Below are positions 1-8,048 of a stretch of DNA of 42,541 nt, piece by piece; within the stretch, counting starts at the first letter, position 1, and every line of letters starts with the position of its first letter. Below the pieces are notes generated by a model, which had not been told where the DNA came from, did no database searches, and was given only the letters and a program-made list of their open reading frames with translations. The DNA comes from Deltaproteobacteria bacterium (GTDB taxonomy: Bacteria; Desulfobacterota; Desulfuromonadia; Desulfuromonadales; Geopsychrobacteraceae), in NCBI GenBank assembly GCA_024276905.1, contig JAJRWF010000055.1:1-42541 (forward strand), read 5' to 3'. A program made the translations under genes and the position numbers.

Positions 1-613
1 AGGGTGAAATCCGCACCAGACGGTGGATTCCGTTTTCAGCCCGCAGATAGCCGTAGGCGAAATCGCCATCGACACTGAAGGTGGCACTCTTGAGCCCGGC
101 ATCATCACCGGCCTGATACTCGGTCATCTCGGTTTTAAAGCATCTGCGCTCACAGTAACGCAGATACATGCGCAGCAACATTTCTGCCCAGTCCTGCGCC
201 TCGGTCCCCCCGGCTCCGGCATTAATACTCAAAGTGGCGTTGTTGGCGTCGTGAGACCCGGAGAGCATACGGGCGAATTCCATCTTTTCAATCTGGCCTG
301 CCAGTTGCGGCAACAGCTCGTTCAGTTCATCGAGAGAGTCCTGATCTGCAGATTCTTCCCCTAATTCGATCAACACCTCGGCATCTTCAAGCTGTTGCCG
401 GACCTCTTCGCAGCTCTCGACAATTTTCTGCAGGCCGGTCCGCTCGCGCAACAGGTCCTGTGCCTTGTCACCCATATCCCAAAAGCCCGGCCGGGCGATT
501 TCGGCTTCGAGTTCGGCGACCCGTTCCTTCTTGGCCGGAACATCGAGATATTTCCAAAGCTCGGCAAGCTTTTCCTGCAGATCTTTGACGGTCTCTTTCG
601 GCTCGCGGAACAT
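1..613 (-). CDS. prfB: Peptide chain release factor 2 (N-terminal part, runs off the left edge)
   Basis: Class I release factor that recognises UGA/UAA in the ribosomal A site. The 204 codons visible contain the RF2 N-terminal helical region (AKKERVAELEAEIARPGFW), then AGAGGTEAQDW and, at the edge, AENGIHRLVRISP. The GGQ loop lies beyond the window. The start is ATG 613 with AGGAG about 7 bases upstream. The reading frame is open and continuous through codons 20-30 (WKYLDVPAKKE), where many prfB genes carry an in-frame UGA and a CUUUGA slippery site; here the sequence reads tat-ctc-gat-gtt, so no programmed +1 frameshift is present. A consensus-like promoter lies upstream. Identity is certain from the motifs. 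Confidence 0.96.
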   Translation of the reverse strand, partial: MFREPKETVKDLQEKLAELWKYLDVPAKKERVAELEAEIARPGFWDMGDKAQDLLRERTGLQKIVESCEEVRQQLEDAEVLIELGEESADQDSLDELNELLPQLAGQIEKMEFARMLSGSHDANNATLSINAGAGGTEAQDWAEMLLRMYLRYCERRCFKTEMTEYQAGDDAGLKSATFSVDGDFAYGYLRAENGIHRLVRISP

Positions 614-638
614 TTTGACTCCTGCTGCGGGTATATGA

Positions 639-672
639 CCGCCCCACCTGCCACGAAGGGCGGATGGGGCGG
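639..672 (-). other. Inverted repeat in the prfB leader
   Basis: CCGCCCCA (639-646) and TGGGGCGG (665-672) are perfect 8-base complementary arms separated by 18 bases. They lie between the predicted promoter and the ribosome binding site of prfB, so the transcript could fold a GC-rich hairpin ending about 25 bases before the start codon. Function is unknown; a chance repeat is possible. Confidence 0.4.
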
Positions 673-701
673 AGCGATATCGTCAGTCTGTGAAGGCGGC
701 G

Positions 702-730
702 ATTATATATAAAAAGGACCGCCGACTCAA
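702..730 (-). promoter_or_regulatory. Sigma-70-type promoter of prfB
   Basis: Reading the minus strand, TTGAGT (725-730) is followed after exactly 17 bases by a perfect TATAAT (702-707). It lies in the gap between the dtxR-like gene and prfB and gives a leader of roughly 80 bases. Confidence 0.65.
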
Positions 731-757
731 GGGCGAAAGGGTTATATTCTGCTGATT

Positions 758-1411
758 TCAGCGTTCATCCCGGATATGGATTTCCCGCGCCAGCACATCA
801 TCGACGGCAAACTGACTGTGGCCGACCTTGAAGACGTAACTGGGAAAACGCTGCACCAGTTCGAGGCGGTTGCCGGGCAACACCCCCATACTCATCAGTT
901 TCTGCATTTTCTGCCCGTCGCTGATTGCCAGATAGGCGATCTCGCCTGACTGCCCGGCTTTCAGCTCGGTCAGGGGAACCACGCCGGTTTCACCCTTACT
1001 GCGCGCTTCGACACAACAGCTGCCTGGCGGAATCGGCTTGCCGTGCGGACAAGTGGTGGGGTGATTAAGCAGGGTACAAATTTTGGTATCGACCCCTTCG
1101 TGGAGCAGATGCTCAAATTCACAGGCTTGTTCGTTGCCTTCGGCACCCTGGATATCGAGTATATCCATCATCAAACGCTCAGCCAGGCGATGGCGGCGCA
1201 CGGTCATTTCGGCTTCGGGACGGCCTTCTTTGCGCAGGTACAGACGATCGGCACGGGTCTCGACATATGCCAGGCGCACCAATTCAGTCAGTGCACTGTC
1301 ATCAGGGCCGAGATCAAGATCGCTCAGCAGGCAGCCGACTTGTTTTTCTTCCACGGTTGCGATCCACATGGATTCGAGGATCTCTTCGGCATGGGGGGAG
1401 AGTTTTTCCAT
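758..1411 (-). CDS. DtxR/IdeR-family metal-dependent regulator with C-terminal FeoA-like domain
   Basis: Probable iron-responsive repressor. Residues 1-60 form a winged helix, 65-135 the metal-binding/dimerisation region with family features (RRHRLAERL, CEFEHLLHEGV, HPTTCPHGKPIPPGSCC), and about 145-217 an SH3/FeoA-like domain (LTELKAGQSGEIAYL... ARE). At 217 residues it is full length for the family. Its ATG overlaps the TGA of the small Cys-rich gene upstream (ATGA), so it is translationally coupled to the feoB operon. No separate feoA is seen here. I recall a similar Fur-FeoB-IdeR cluster in Geobacter sulfurreducens. The target metal is inferred from context; manganese cannot be excluded. 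Confidence 0.9.
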   Translation of the reverse strand: MEKLSPHAEEILESMWIATVEEKQVGCLLSDLDLGPDDSALTELVRLAYVETRADRLYLRKEGRPEAEMTVRRHRLAERLMMDILDIQGAEGNEQACEFEHLLHEGVDTKICTLLNHPTTCPHGKPIPPGSCCVEARSKGETGVVPLTELKAGQSGEIAYLAISDGQKMQKLMSMGVLPGNRLELVQRFPSYVFKVGHSQFAVDDVLAREIHIRDER

Positions 1412-1587
1412 CAGCGCTCTTCCTTTTTTGTTTTCTGTTGTAACAGACGCTCAAGAAACTTACCCGGCGCCGGGTTTGCGTAACCGCAATAGGGACAATG
1501 TATCTTGCGACACTTGCTACCGCAACCACCACAGGAGTCCAAACCGACCTTGTCCGGTATTTCTTTACTACAGAAGCCGCAAATCAT
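1411..1587 (-). CDS. Small cysteine-rich (zinc-ribbon-like) protein between feoB and dtxR
   Basis: A 58-residue ORF whose ATG overlaps the feoB stop (ATGA) and whose TGA overlaps the ATG of the downstream dtxR-like gene, so all three are translationally coupled. It has seven cysteines: C3-x2-C6, C19-x2-C22, C26 and C31-x2-C34, then a basic/acidic helical tail (KFLERLLQQKTKKEER). No membrane segment is visible, so it is not the FeoB-associated Cys-rich membrane protein. The paired CxxC motifs suggest a zinc ribbon or rubredoxin-like metal site. A role in assisting FeoB or sensing cytoplasmic iron is inference from position only. Confidence 0.8.
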   Translation of the reverse strand: MICGFCSKEIPDKVGLDSCGGCGSKCRKIHCPYCGYANPAPGKFLERLLQQKTKKEER

Positions 1588-3536
1588 GAGAGGACCCCGG
1601 TCGCAAGCAACAACATGTTCAAAACCCAGCCTGTCGCAAAGGCCTGTACCGAAACAAAAACAAAAATGGCCGCCGCAACCTTCAGCCCACGTTCTTTTTT
1701 CATCATCATGAACTGGGCGATACAGGGGACAAAAAGTGTCAGGGTCACTGCTGCTACCGTTAACTGGATGGGAGAAAGCAGTCCTGCTGTCTGTAGATCA
1801 TAAAGTCCGGCAGCACCGAAATCACGGCGGAAAAAGCCAAAAATAAACGCCGCAGTCGCCTCGGATGGCAGACCGATGGCGGTAACTACCGGGGTAAAAG
1901 CCTTCACTACCAGTTCGAGAACACCGGTCATTTTTCCTGCCCATAAAATGACCGATGCAATCAAAAAAAGCGGCAGGATTTCCAGAAAATAGGACTGCAT
2001 CCGGGTCAGGGTTTTTACCAGCACGTTGCGCAGTTGCGGCAAGCGCATCGGTGGAATTTCCATATAGAACACCGGATTTTCACCCGGCATCACCTTGGCG
2101 GACAAGTATCCGATTAAAAGAAAAATTCCGATTATGACCAGCAGCCAGACACTGAGAGCTCCAGGCACCGCAGACAGCAGGCCAAGGATCACCCCCAGCT
2201 GGGCACTGCAGGGAATCGCCAACGCCAGAAGGATCGTGGCAATCACCCTTTCACGCCGGGTTTCAAGGGTCCGTGTCACCATCGTCGCCATGGTATCGCA
2301 ACCAAAGCCAAGCACCATTGGGATGACCGCCCGGCCTGACAGGCCGATCTTCTTGAACAAACGATCAACCAGCATCGCCAATCGAGGGAAATACCCGGTA
2401 TCTTCCAAAATTGAAAAAACCAGAAAAAAGGTGCCGACAATCGGCAAAATCAATGCAATGGCATAACGAAAACCCAGCGTCCAGAGCCCATATTCGCCCA
2501 CCAGAAGTTCTCGTAACCAGTAAATATCCGTTAAATCATTGAAAAACCCGACCACTGCCGGATTGATATATTTGCCGAACAAGTGGCCCTCAAGGTAATC
2601 GACCAGGATACCGGCGCCGAAGTTACCCACGAACTGATAGAGGCCGAAATAGAGCACCAACAGCAACAGCGGAACGCCAGTGAACGGATTCATCGTCCAG
2701 CGAGACAACCGCTCTCCAAACATCTGATGCTCAGTGACTTCCTGCTCCAAGGCTCCTTCCAGCATTTTGCGCGTCAAACGCTTGCGTTCGAGACTGATCT
2801 GTAGATTGAGATCTGCCCGCCGGGCAAATTTGATGGCATGAAGTACCGGTGCAATCTGTGCGAACCCCTCCCCTTCCTCGGCCCGCACCAACTCATCGAC
2901 TTCATGATCCTTCTGCATCATCAGGATTGCGGTTGTTCTCGCTCCGAGGGAATAGTCGGCACTCAACAGGCTGGAAAGGCGTTCAATATCCGCCTCCAAA
3001 TCTGCAGCATAGGGTCCGACGGCTGTCGTCGGTCCCTGAAAAAAGGCAATGGTTTTCTGTAGTTCGTCCAGCCCTTCGCGCCGCTTCATAACTGTTCCGA
3101 CCACGGGTATGCCGAGATTCTGCTCTAAGCGCGGCAGGTCGAATTTCATACCGAGCCGTTCCGCTTCATCGAGAATATTAACGACCAGAATCAGCGGCAG
3201 CCCGGCCTCAATCAGTTGCAGAGTCATCGGCAACATCCGCTCAATATTGCGCGCGTCAACCACGTGCAGCAGAATGTCGATGCGATCTGTTAATAAAATC
3301 TTACGTGCAACCCGTTCCTCATCCGTGATCGGCATCAACGAATACATACCGGGAGTATCGAGGACTTCGTAGTTACGACCCTCTATCTTGCAGCGCCCAC
3401 TGGAAATTTCGACCGAAGTACCGGGATAATTGGAGACCGTAGTGTAAGAACCGGTCATGACGTTAAACAGAACACTCTTGCCGACATTGGGATTGCCGAC
3501 CAAAACGATTCTGGGGGATTTTGCCTCTTCATGCAT
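1584..3536 (-). CDS. feoB: Ferrous iron transport protein B
   Basis: GTP-gated inner-membrane Fe(II) importer. The N-terminal G domain has G1 GNPNVGKS (14-21), the switch region SNYPGTSVE, G3 DTPG (60-63) and G4 NILD. A helical spacer follows to about 280, then the polytopic membrane region with the Gate motifs (for example PMVLGFGCDTMA and the IPCSAQLGVILG segment). At 650 residues it is at the short end for FeoB but ends normally. It lies 26 bases downstream of fur and is overlapped by the small Cys-rich gene. The start ATG 3536 has only a weak GGGAAA-type ribosome site, suggesting coupling to fur. Expected to be iron-repressed through the operon promoter. Confidence 0.97.
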   Translation of the reverse strand: MHEEAKSPRIVLVGNPNVGKSVLFNVMTGSYTTVSNYPGTSVEISSGRCKIEGRNYEVLDTPGMYSLMPITDEERVARKILLTDRIDILLHVVDARNIERMLPMTLQLIEAGLPLILVVNILDEAERLGMKFDLPRLEQNLGIPVVGTVMKRREGLDELQKTIAFFQGPTTAVGPYAADLEADIERLSSLLSADYSLGARTTAILMMQKDHEVDELVRAEEGEGFAQIAPVLHAIKFARRADLNLQISLERKRLTRKMLEGALEQEVTEHQMFGERLSRWTMNPFTGVPLLLLVLYFGLYQFVGNFGAGILVDYLEGHLFGKYINPAVVGFFNDLTDIYWLRELLVGEYGLWTLGFRYAIALILPIVGTFFLVFSILEDTGYFPRLAMLVDRLFKKIGLSGRAVIPMVLGFGCDTMATMVTRTLETRRERVIATILLALAIPCSAQLGVILGLLSAVPGALSVWLLVIIGIFLLIGYLSAKVMPGENPVFYMEIPPMRLPQLRNVLVKTLTRMQSYFLEILPLFLIASVILWAGKMTGVLELVVKAFTPVVTAIGLPSEATAAFIFGFFRRDFGAAGLYDLQTAGLLSPIQLTVAAVTLTLFVPCIAQFMMMKKERGLKVAAAIFVFVSVQAFATGWVLNMLLLATGVLS

Positions 3537-3562
3537 GACGTTCTAATATTTCCCTGGGAAAA

Positions 3563-4003
3563 CTACTGTTGCTCAGTTGCGACACAATCGCTACAGAGGC
3601 CATAAAGTTCAAGCCGATGGCTTTTGATAAAAAATTTGTGTGTTCTGGCGACATCAAGCTGTAGCTGCTCAATCTGTTGATTTTCAAATTCGATAATCCG
3701 CCCACAGCCGGTACAAACCAGATGGTCGTGGTGTTCGTTGTCGTGACAGACTTCAAAACGCATCTGCCCGTCACCAAAGTTATGTTCGGCAGCAATCCCG
3801 CATTCGGCAAACAGTTTCAGGGTCCGATGCACAGTCGCATAGCCGATGCCCGGGTGTTTTTTGCGCAACTGTAGATAAAAATCTTCGGTCGACAAATGAG
3901 AGTTCTGGCGCAGAAATGCCTTGAGGATAATCATCCTCTGACTGGTATTTTTCAGTCGTTTGCGGGCCAGAAATTCAAGAAAAAGTTCTTCCTGCTTCTT
4001 CAT
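3563..4003 (-). CDS. fur: Ferric uptake regulator family repressor
   Basis: Metalloregulator of 146 residues. The N-terminal winged helix (about 10-85) contains the family segment HPGIGYATVHRTLKLFAECGI. The C-terminal dimerisation domain has the metal site HHDHL (91-95) and two CxxC pairs, C97/C100 and C137/C140, which normally bind structural zinc. It is the first gene of the fur-feoB-Cys-rich-dtxR operon, so two metalloregulators bracket the iron transporter. Its promoter is overlapped by a Fur-box-like palindrome, indicating probable autoregulation. Other Fur-family branches (Zur, PerR) cannot be excluded from sequence alone, but linkage to feoB favours Fur. Confidence 0.92.
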   Translation of the reverse strand: MKKQEELFLEFLARKRLKNTSQRMIILKAFLRQNSHLSTEDFYLQLRKKHPGIGYATVHRTLKLFAECGIAAEHNFGDGQMRFEVCHDNEHHDHLVCTGCGRIIEFENQQIEQLQLDVARTHKFFIKSHRLELYGLCSDCVATEQQ

Positions 4004-4039
4004 TGCGGATCCTCATGAAAGACCGGTTAAATCTCGATA

Positions 4040-4056
4040 TTGAAAACGGATTTCAA
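4040..4056. promoter_or_regulatory. Fur-box-like operator
   Basis: TTGAAAACGGATTTCAA is a dyad with perfect 6-base arms (TTGAAA / TTTCAA) around 5 bases. It overlaps the downstream edge of the -10 box and the predicted start of fur transcription. It resembles the TGAAAAT-n-ATTTTCA style of Fur boxes, and a repressor bound here would block the promoter. Which of Fur or the DtxR-like protein binds is not shown by sequence. Confidence 0.65.
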
Positions 4057-4083
4057 AATACAGAGCAGCCTGGACGTTGTCAA
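4055..4083 (-). promoter_or_regulatory. Sigma-70-type promoter of the fur-feoB operon
   Basis: On the minus strand a perfect TTGACA (4078-4083) is followed after 17 bases by TATTTT (4055-4060). The start codon of fur lies about 50 bases downstream. Confidence 0.75.
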
Positions 4084-4111
4084 GTATTATCTTGGCAACT
4101 GCACTGCGGGA

Positions 4112-4864
4112 TCAACCTAAAGAGGCGGGCAGGTAACGGTATAGAAAACCGGTAATACGGGGAAACAGATCGAAAAAGAGCAGGATACCAACCGACATCA
4201 ACAAGACACCGGTCACAATTTCTACCAGGCGAATGTGTTTTTTAAACCGGTCGAAGAAATTGAGAAACCAGTGGAACAAACCGCTTGAGACCAGAAACGG
4301 CAGCCCGAGACCGGCCGAATAAACAGCCAACAACAAAATGCCGCGCCCTGCACCACCGGAACTGCTGGCGGCGATGGCAAGTATAGCCCCGAGAATCGGA
4401 CCGATACAGGGAGTCCAACCGGCAGCAAAGGCAATGCCGACAATCAGGGTACCGATGAAGCCCGAGGGTTTACTCCGGAGATGGTAACGACGTTCACCGA
4501 GCAGCACTCCGAAATGGAACAAGCCGCTCAAGTGAATGCCAAACAGAAAGATCAGTATCCCGCCGATTTTCTGCAACCAACCAAGACCTTCACGCAGATG
4601 CAGCTGAAAGGTCGCCGACGCCAGCCCGGCTAATGCGCCAAGAGTGATAAAAACCAGTGAGAAACCGGCAATAAATACCAGGGAATGGGCCATGATCGTC
4701 ATTCTGACCCTGGCCCCGGGGTGCGCATCGCTGAGCTGCTTGAATGAAAGCCCGGAGATGTAGGTGAGATAACTCGGGATCAGAGGGAGCACACAGGGTG
4801 AAAAAAACGATAAAACTCCGGCGTAAAAAGCCACCCAGAGGGTGATATCAGCGGCAGCCTGCAT
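4112..4864 (-). CDS. ccdA: CcdA/DsbD-like transmembrane thiol-disulfide carrier
   Basis: Polytopic inner-membrane protein of 250 residues that passes reducing equivalents from cytoplasmic thioredoxin to periplasmic thiol proteins. The two family cysteines are present: C24 in FFSPCVLPLIPSYL and C153 in AGWTPCIGPILG. About six membrane helices are visible. It is the last gene of the operon and starts 6 bases after the TlpA-like gene, its likely periplasmic partner. This pairing is typical of cytochrome c maturation (apocytochrome reduction) or general periplasmic disulfide reduction. A DsbD fusion is not seen; this is the membrane domain only. Confidence 0.92.
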   Translation of the reverse strand: MQAAADITLWVAFYAGVLSFFSPCVLPLIPSYLTYISGLSFKQLSDAHPGARVRMTIMAHSLVFIAGFSLVFITLGALAGLASATFQLHLREGLGWLQKIGGILIFLFGIHLSGLFHFGVLLGERRYHLRSKPSGFIGTLIVGIAFAAGWTPCIGPILGAILAIAASSSGGAGRGILLLAVYSAGLGLPFLVSSGLFHWFLNFFDRFKKHIRLVEIVTGVLLMSVGILLFFDLFPRITGFLYRYLPASLG

Positions 4865-4870
4865 CTTTAC

Positions 4871-5392
4871 TCAGCCTTTGAGCATGAAGTGGAGCAAATT
4901 ATAGACATCGCCACCCATCCAGTGAACAGCACCAATGACCTTTTTAACAACCATGCCATTTCGGTCGATGATAAATGACTCCGGAAACTGAAAAACTCCA
5001 TACAGAGTCTGGACCTGTGCCCGGTCATCAAACAGTATCGGGAAACTGTAAGGTGATTCCTGCAAAAACTCTGCAACGGACTTGCGGCCCTCCTTTTCTA
5101 CATTGATCGCCAGCAGAACCAGATCGTCGTCCTTGAACGTTTTGTACAGCGCCTCCATTGAGGGCATCTCACGTTTGCATGGCGGACACCAGGTCGCCCA
5201 GAAATTGACAATAACAACCTTGCCACGCAGCTGCGACAGACTGACCTGTTGTCCTTGCCGGTTTTCCAATGTAAAGTCAGGTGCAATACTGCCTGAAGTC
5301 ACGATCCCCGGAGCCTGTTGAGGTCGTTCACCCCCGGCAAAAACCGGTAATGCAAGCCCCATAAACAGTAACAGAAGCAAAAACTTTTTCAT
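4871..5392 (-). CDS. Periplasmic thioredoxin-like protein, TlpA/ResA type
   Basis: A 173-residue secreted protein. Residues 1-19 form a clear signal peptide (MKKFLLLLLFMGLALPVFAG). The mature part has SIAPDFTLENRQGQ and a redox site WCPPC (C69, C72), as in TlpA and ResA. It probably keeps periplasmic thiols reduced, receiving electrons from the CcdA encoded directly downstream. The ATG at 5392 is preferred over the TTG two codons upstream because GAGG sits about 10 bases before it. It follows htrA after 12 bases in the same operon. Confidence 0.92.
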   Translation of the reverse strand: MKKFLLLLLFMGLALPVFAGGERPQQAPGIVTSGSIAPDFTLENRQGQQVSLSQLRGKVVIVNFWATWCPPCKREMPSMEALYKTFKDDDLVLLAINVEKEGRKSVAEFLQESPYSFPILFDDRAQVQTLYGVFQFPESFIIDRNGMVVKKVIGAVHWMGGDVYNLLHFMLKG

Positions 5393-5404
5393 CTGCAAAT
5401 ATCC

Positions 5405-6721
5405 TCAATCCTGCGGTAACTGCAGCAGGTAGCCACGATTATCACGTACAACGAGAAAAGAGAGTGGTTCCTGTCCGATCAGAGCGGCCATCAGACGGCG
5501 TAAACCGTCAAGGTCACCGACTTTGCGCCGTGCAACCTCTACCACCCTATCACCCGGCTCGATCCCGGCCCGGGCGGCAGCCGATTTGTTTTCAACGGAA
5601 GCGACTTGCAAGCCACCAGGTCTCTCGACAAAAGTCAACCCGAAGATACGGCGAGTATAAGCCATCAGACGCGCATCGGACAAGAGGGTCAGTTCAACCT
5701 TGTAGCGTAATTTTTTCAACCCGCGCTGCAGGAGCAATTCAATTTTACTGCCGGGAGGGTAGCCGGCCAATTGGGCGTTGAGTTCATTAATGTCGGCGAC
5801 GCTGATCCCGTTGACGGCCTGAATAACGTCGGCAATCTGTAAGCCGGCCTTTCGGGCCGGAGACTCTGCGAGAAAATCGACCAGCAGTACACCGCGGCCA
5901 CCATTTTTTGCAACAAATGACGCGCCAACTTCTCCCGGCAGAATACCAAGATAGGACGTGCGAACCTGACCATAGTCTATCAACTCACGCAAGACCCGCT
6001 TGGCCGTGTTGATTGGAATCGAAAAACCGATTCCCTGCGCCTGGCGAGCTATCGCGGTATTGATCCCGATCAGTTCTCCATTGATATTTATCAGCGGCCC
6101 GCCGGAATTTCCGGGATTGATCAGCGCATCTGACTGGATAAACAGTGAGGAAAATCCCTCTTCAAGTTCGATGCGCCGGGCCACGGAGCTGACAATCCCG
6201 GTGGTGATGGAATGACCGAGCCCCAACGGGTTCCCGATGGCGATAACTGTTTCGCCCAGCATCAAGTCATCCGAGCGTGCCGGCGAGAGGTAGGGCCAAC
6301 GCCCTTTCTGCCGAATCTGCAATACAGCAAGGTCGAGTCGTTCATCTGCACCCACCAGGCGCGCCTCAATTTCTTCGCTGCGATCTGGCAGCGCAACAAA
6401 AATTTTCGACGCCTTGGCGATAACATGAGCATTGGTCAGCACATGCCCCTGCGCATCAATGATCACCCCCGAGCCCAGAGACTGGCTGGTCATACTTGAA
6501 GGCGGTAACAGTTCCCGAAAAAATTGTTCAAAAAGAGAATCACCAAAACCGAAAGGAGAACTGCTGCGCCGCACGATCTGTTCCGTGCGAATATTCACCA
6601 CTGCCCGCCGGGCACGGGCAACAGCTTTGACCACCGGTGTTTCACGTTCAGCAGCAGTACCTGATAACGGCAACAATACCGACAAAAGAATAAAGAGGAT
6701 ATTAATCCTGACGAATCGCAT
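5405..6721 (-). CDS. HtrA/DegP-family periplasmic serine protease with two PDZ domains
   Basis: Trypsin-like envelope protease of 438 residues. Residues 1-24 are a signal peptide. The catalytic triad is intact: H99 (LTNAHVI), D130 (ERLDLAVL) and S206 (NPGNSGGPL). Two PDZ domains follow, about 250-340 (VLLVDFLAESPARKAGLQ) and 350-438 (AARAGIEPGDRVVEV). It degrades or refolds damaged periplasmic proteins. The start overlaps the end of the upstream NtrC-type regulator by 20 bases, so it is made together with the two-component system. This links the sensor to envelope quality control. Which DegP/DegQ/MucD subgroup it belongs to is not resolvable by eye. Confidence 0.95.
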   Translation of the reverse strand: MRFVRINILFILLSVLLPLSGTAAERETPVVKAVARARRAVVNIRTEQIVRRSSSPFGFGDSLFEQFFRELLPPSSMTSQSLGSGVIIDAQGHVLTNAHVIAKASKIFVALPDRSEEIEARLVGADERLDLAVLQIRQKGRWPYLSPARSDDLMLGETVIAIGNPLGLGHSITTGIVSSVARRIELEEGFSSLFIQSDALINPGNSGGPLININGELIGINTAIARQAQGIGFSIPINTAKRVLRELIDYGQVRTSYLGILPGEVGASFVAKNGGRGVLLVDFLAESPARKAGLQIADVIQAVNGISVADINELNAQLAGYPPGSKIELLLQRGLKKLRYKVELTLLSDARLMAYTRRIFGLTFVERPGGLQVASVENKSAAARAGIEPGDRVVEVARRKVGDLDGLRRLMAALIGQEPLSFLVVRDNRGYLLQLPQD

Positions 6722-8048
6722 ATTTTTCCAACCTGTAGAGCAACGTATGGCGTGGAATTCGCAGAAATTCAGCGGCTTTTGTTTTGTTCCAGTTACAGCG
6801 TTTCAACGCCTGGGTCACCGCTTCGCGTTCAAGGTCCTCAAGCGAATATCCTTCTGGGGGCAGATTAAGAACCCCGTTCGCCGGTGCGCCCCTGCGGCTG
6901 ATACGCTCCGGCAGGTCATCAAGTCGCAAGCAATCATCCAGACGCAATATCAGCATCTGTTCGACAACATTTTCCATTTCGCGAACGTTCCCGGGCCAGG
7001 CGTAACTTTTGAATTGGGCAACCACTTCGTCATCGACCACGACTGTAGAACTGGCTTCATGCTTGCGTAGAAAGAAATCGAGCAACAGAGGAATGTCCCC
7101 CTCTCGTTCACGCAATGGTGGCAATACCAGCGGGACCACCGCCAGTCGGTAGTAGAGATCCTCACGAAAACGACCCGCTTCCATTTCAACTTCAAGGTCG
7201 CGGTTGGTTGCCGCAATAACCCGAACGTCGACAGATTCGGTCAGGCCACCAACCGGTTCAAACTCATGTTCCTGCAGGGCGCGCAGTAACTTGGGCTGTA
7301 ACTCAAGCGGCAACTCACCTATCTCATCCAGGAACAGGGTGCCGCCATTAGCCAGTGAAAATTTCCCCTGCCGATCCTTGATCGCTCCGGTAAATGACCC
7401 CTTGATATGTCCAAAAAGCTCACTTTCGATCAAATCCTTGGGAATCGCTGCACAGTTCACAGCGATAAACGGTCCCCCGCTGCGCTCTGAACCACGATGC
7501 AGGGCACGGGCGACAACCTCTTTGCCGGTCCCGCTTTCGCCACTCAGCAGAACAGAAACCTGGCTGGCCGCAACCTTCTCGACCCGTTGCAACAGACGTC
7601 CCATGACTTTTGAATTGCCGATAATCTCAAATCCGCCCTGATCCTCAAGCGCTGTTTTTAACTGCAGGTTCTCACGCCGCAACCCACGATATTCAAAGGC
7701 CTTGGCGACCGCAAGAACCAGCTGATCACGACTGAATGGCTTGGTGACGTAATCATAGGCCCCCATCTTTATGGCCTCAACCGCATTTTCGACCGAACTG
7801 AATGCCGTAATCAACATCACCAGAGTGTCGGAATCCGCAGCCTTGATTTTTTCCAGCACCTCGTAGCCGCTGATTCCCGGCATCTGCACGTCAGTAATCA
7901 CCAGGGGAGGCCGGTGACGCTGAAACAGTTCGAGTCCCTCACTCCCTGTTCTCGCCGACAACACTTCATAGCCTGCCTGCTCAAGGGTGAATTCTACGAC
8001 TCTCCGCAGAGAAACATCATCGTCAATGACCAGAATTTTCTTCTTCAT
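6702..8048 (-). CDS. NtrC-type sigma-54-dependent response regulator
   Basis: Enhancer-binding activator with three domains. The receiver (1-120) has the acidic pair D10/D11 and phosphoacceptor D53. The AAA+ domain has Walker A GESGTGKE, Walker B GGTLFLDEIGEL and the sigma-54 contact loop GSFTGA, a variant of GAFTGA. The C-terminal Fis-type helix-turn-helix includes NKTKAAEFLRIPRHTLLYRL. The ATG at 8048 follows GGGAG and is preferred to a start five codons upstream. It overlaps the upstream kinase by 26 bases. A sigma-54-like promoter and a paired dyad lie about 1.3 kb away, in front of the divergent repeat-protein gene, and are the obvious candidate targets. Confidence 0.95.
   Translation of the reverse strand: MKKKILVIDDDVSLRRVVEFTLEQAGYEVLSARTGSEGLELFQRHRPPLVITDVQMPGISGYEVLEKIKAADSDTLVMLITAFSSVENAVEAIKMGAYDYVTKPFSRDQLVLAVAKAFEYRGLRRENLQLKTALEDQGGFEIIGNSKVMGRLLQRVEKVAASQVSVLLSGESGTGKEVVARALHRGSERSGGPFIAVNCAAIPKDLIESELFGHIKGSFTGAIKDRQGKFSLANGGTLFLDEIGELPLELQPKLLRALQEHEFEPVGGLTESVDVRVIAATNRDLEVEMEAGRFREDLYYRLAVVPLVLPPLREREGDIPLLLDFFLRKHEASSTVVVDDEVVAQFKSYAWPGNVREMENVVEQMLILRLDDCLRLDDLPERISRRGAPANGVLNLPPEGYSLEDLEREAVTQALKRCNWNKTKAAEFLRIPRHTLLYRLEKYAIRQD

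Noticed and set aside
1083-1589. 168-residue plus-strand ORF over the dtxR-like and Cys-rich genes
   Set aside because: Antisense to two coupled genes with clear family motifs; no ribosome site.
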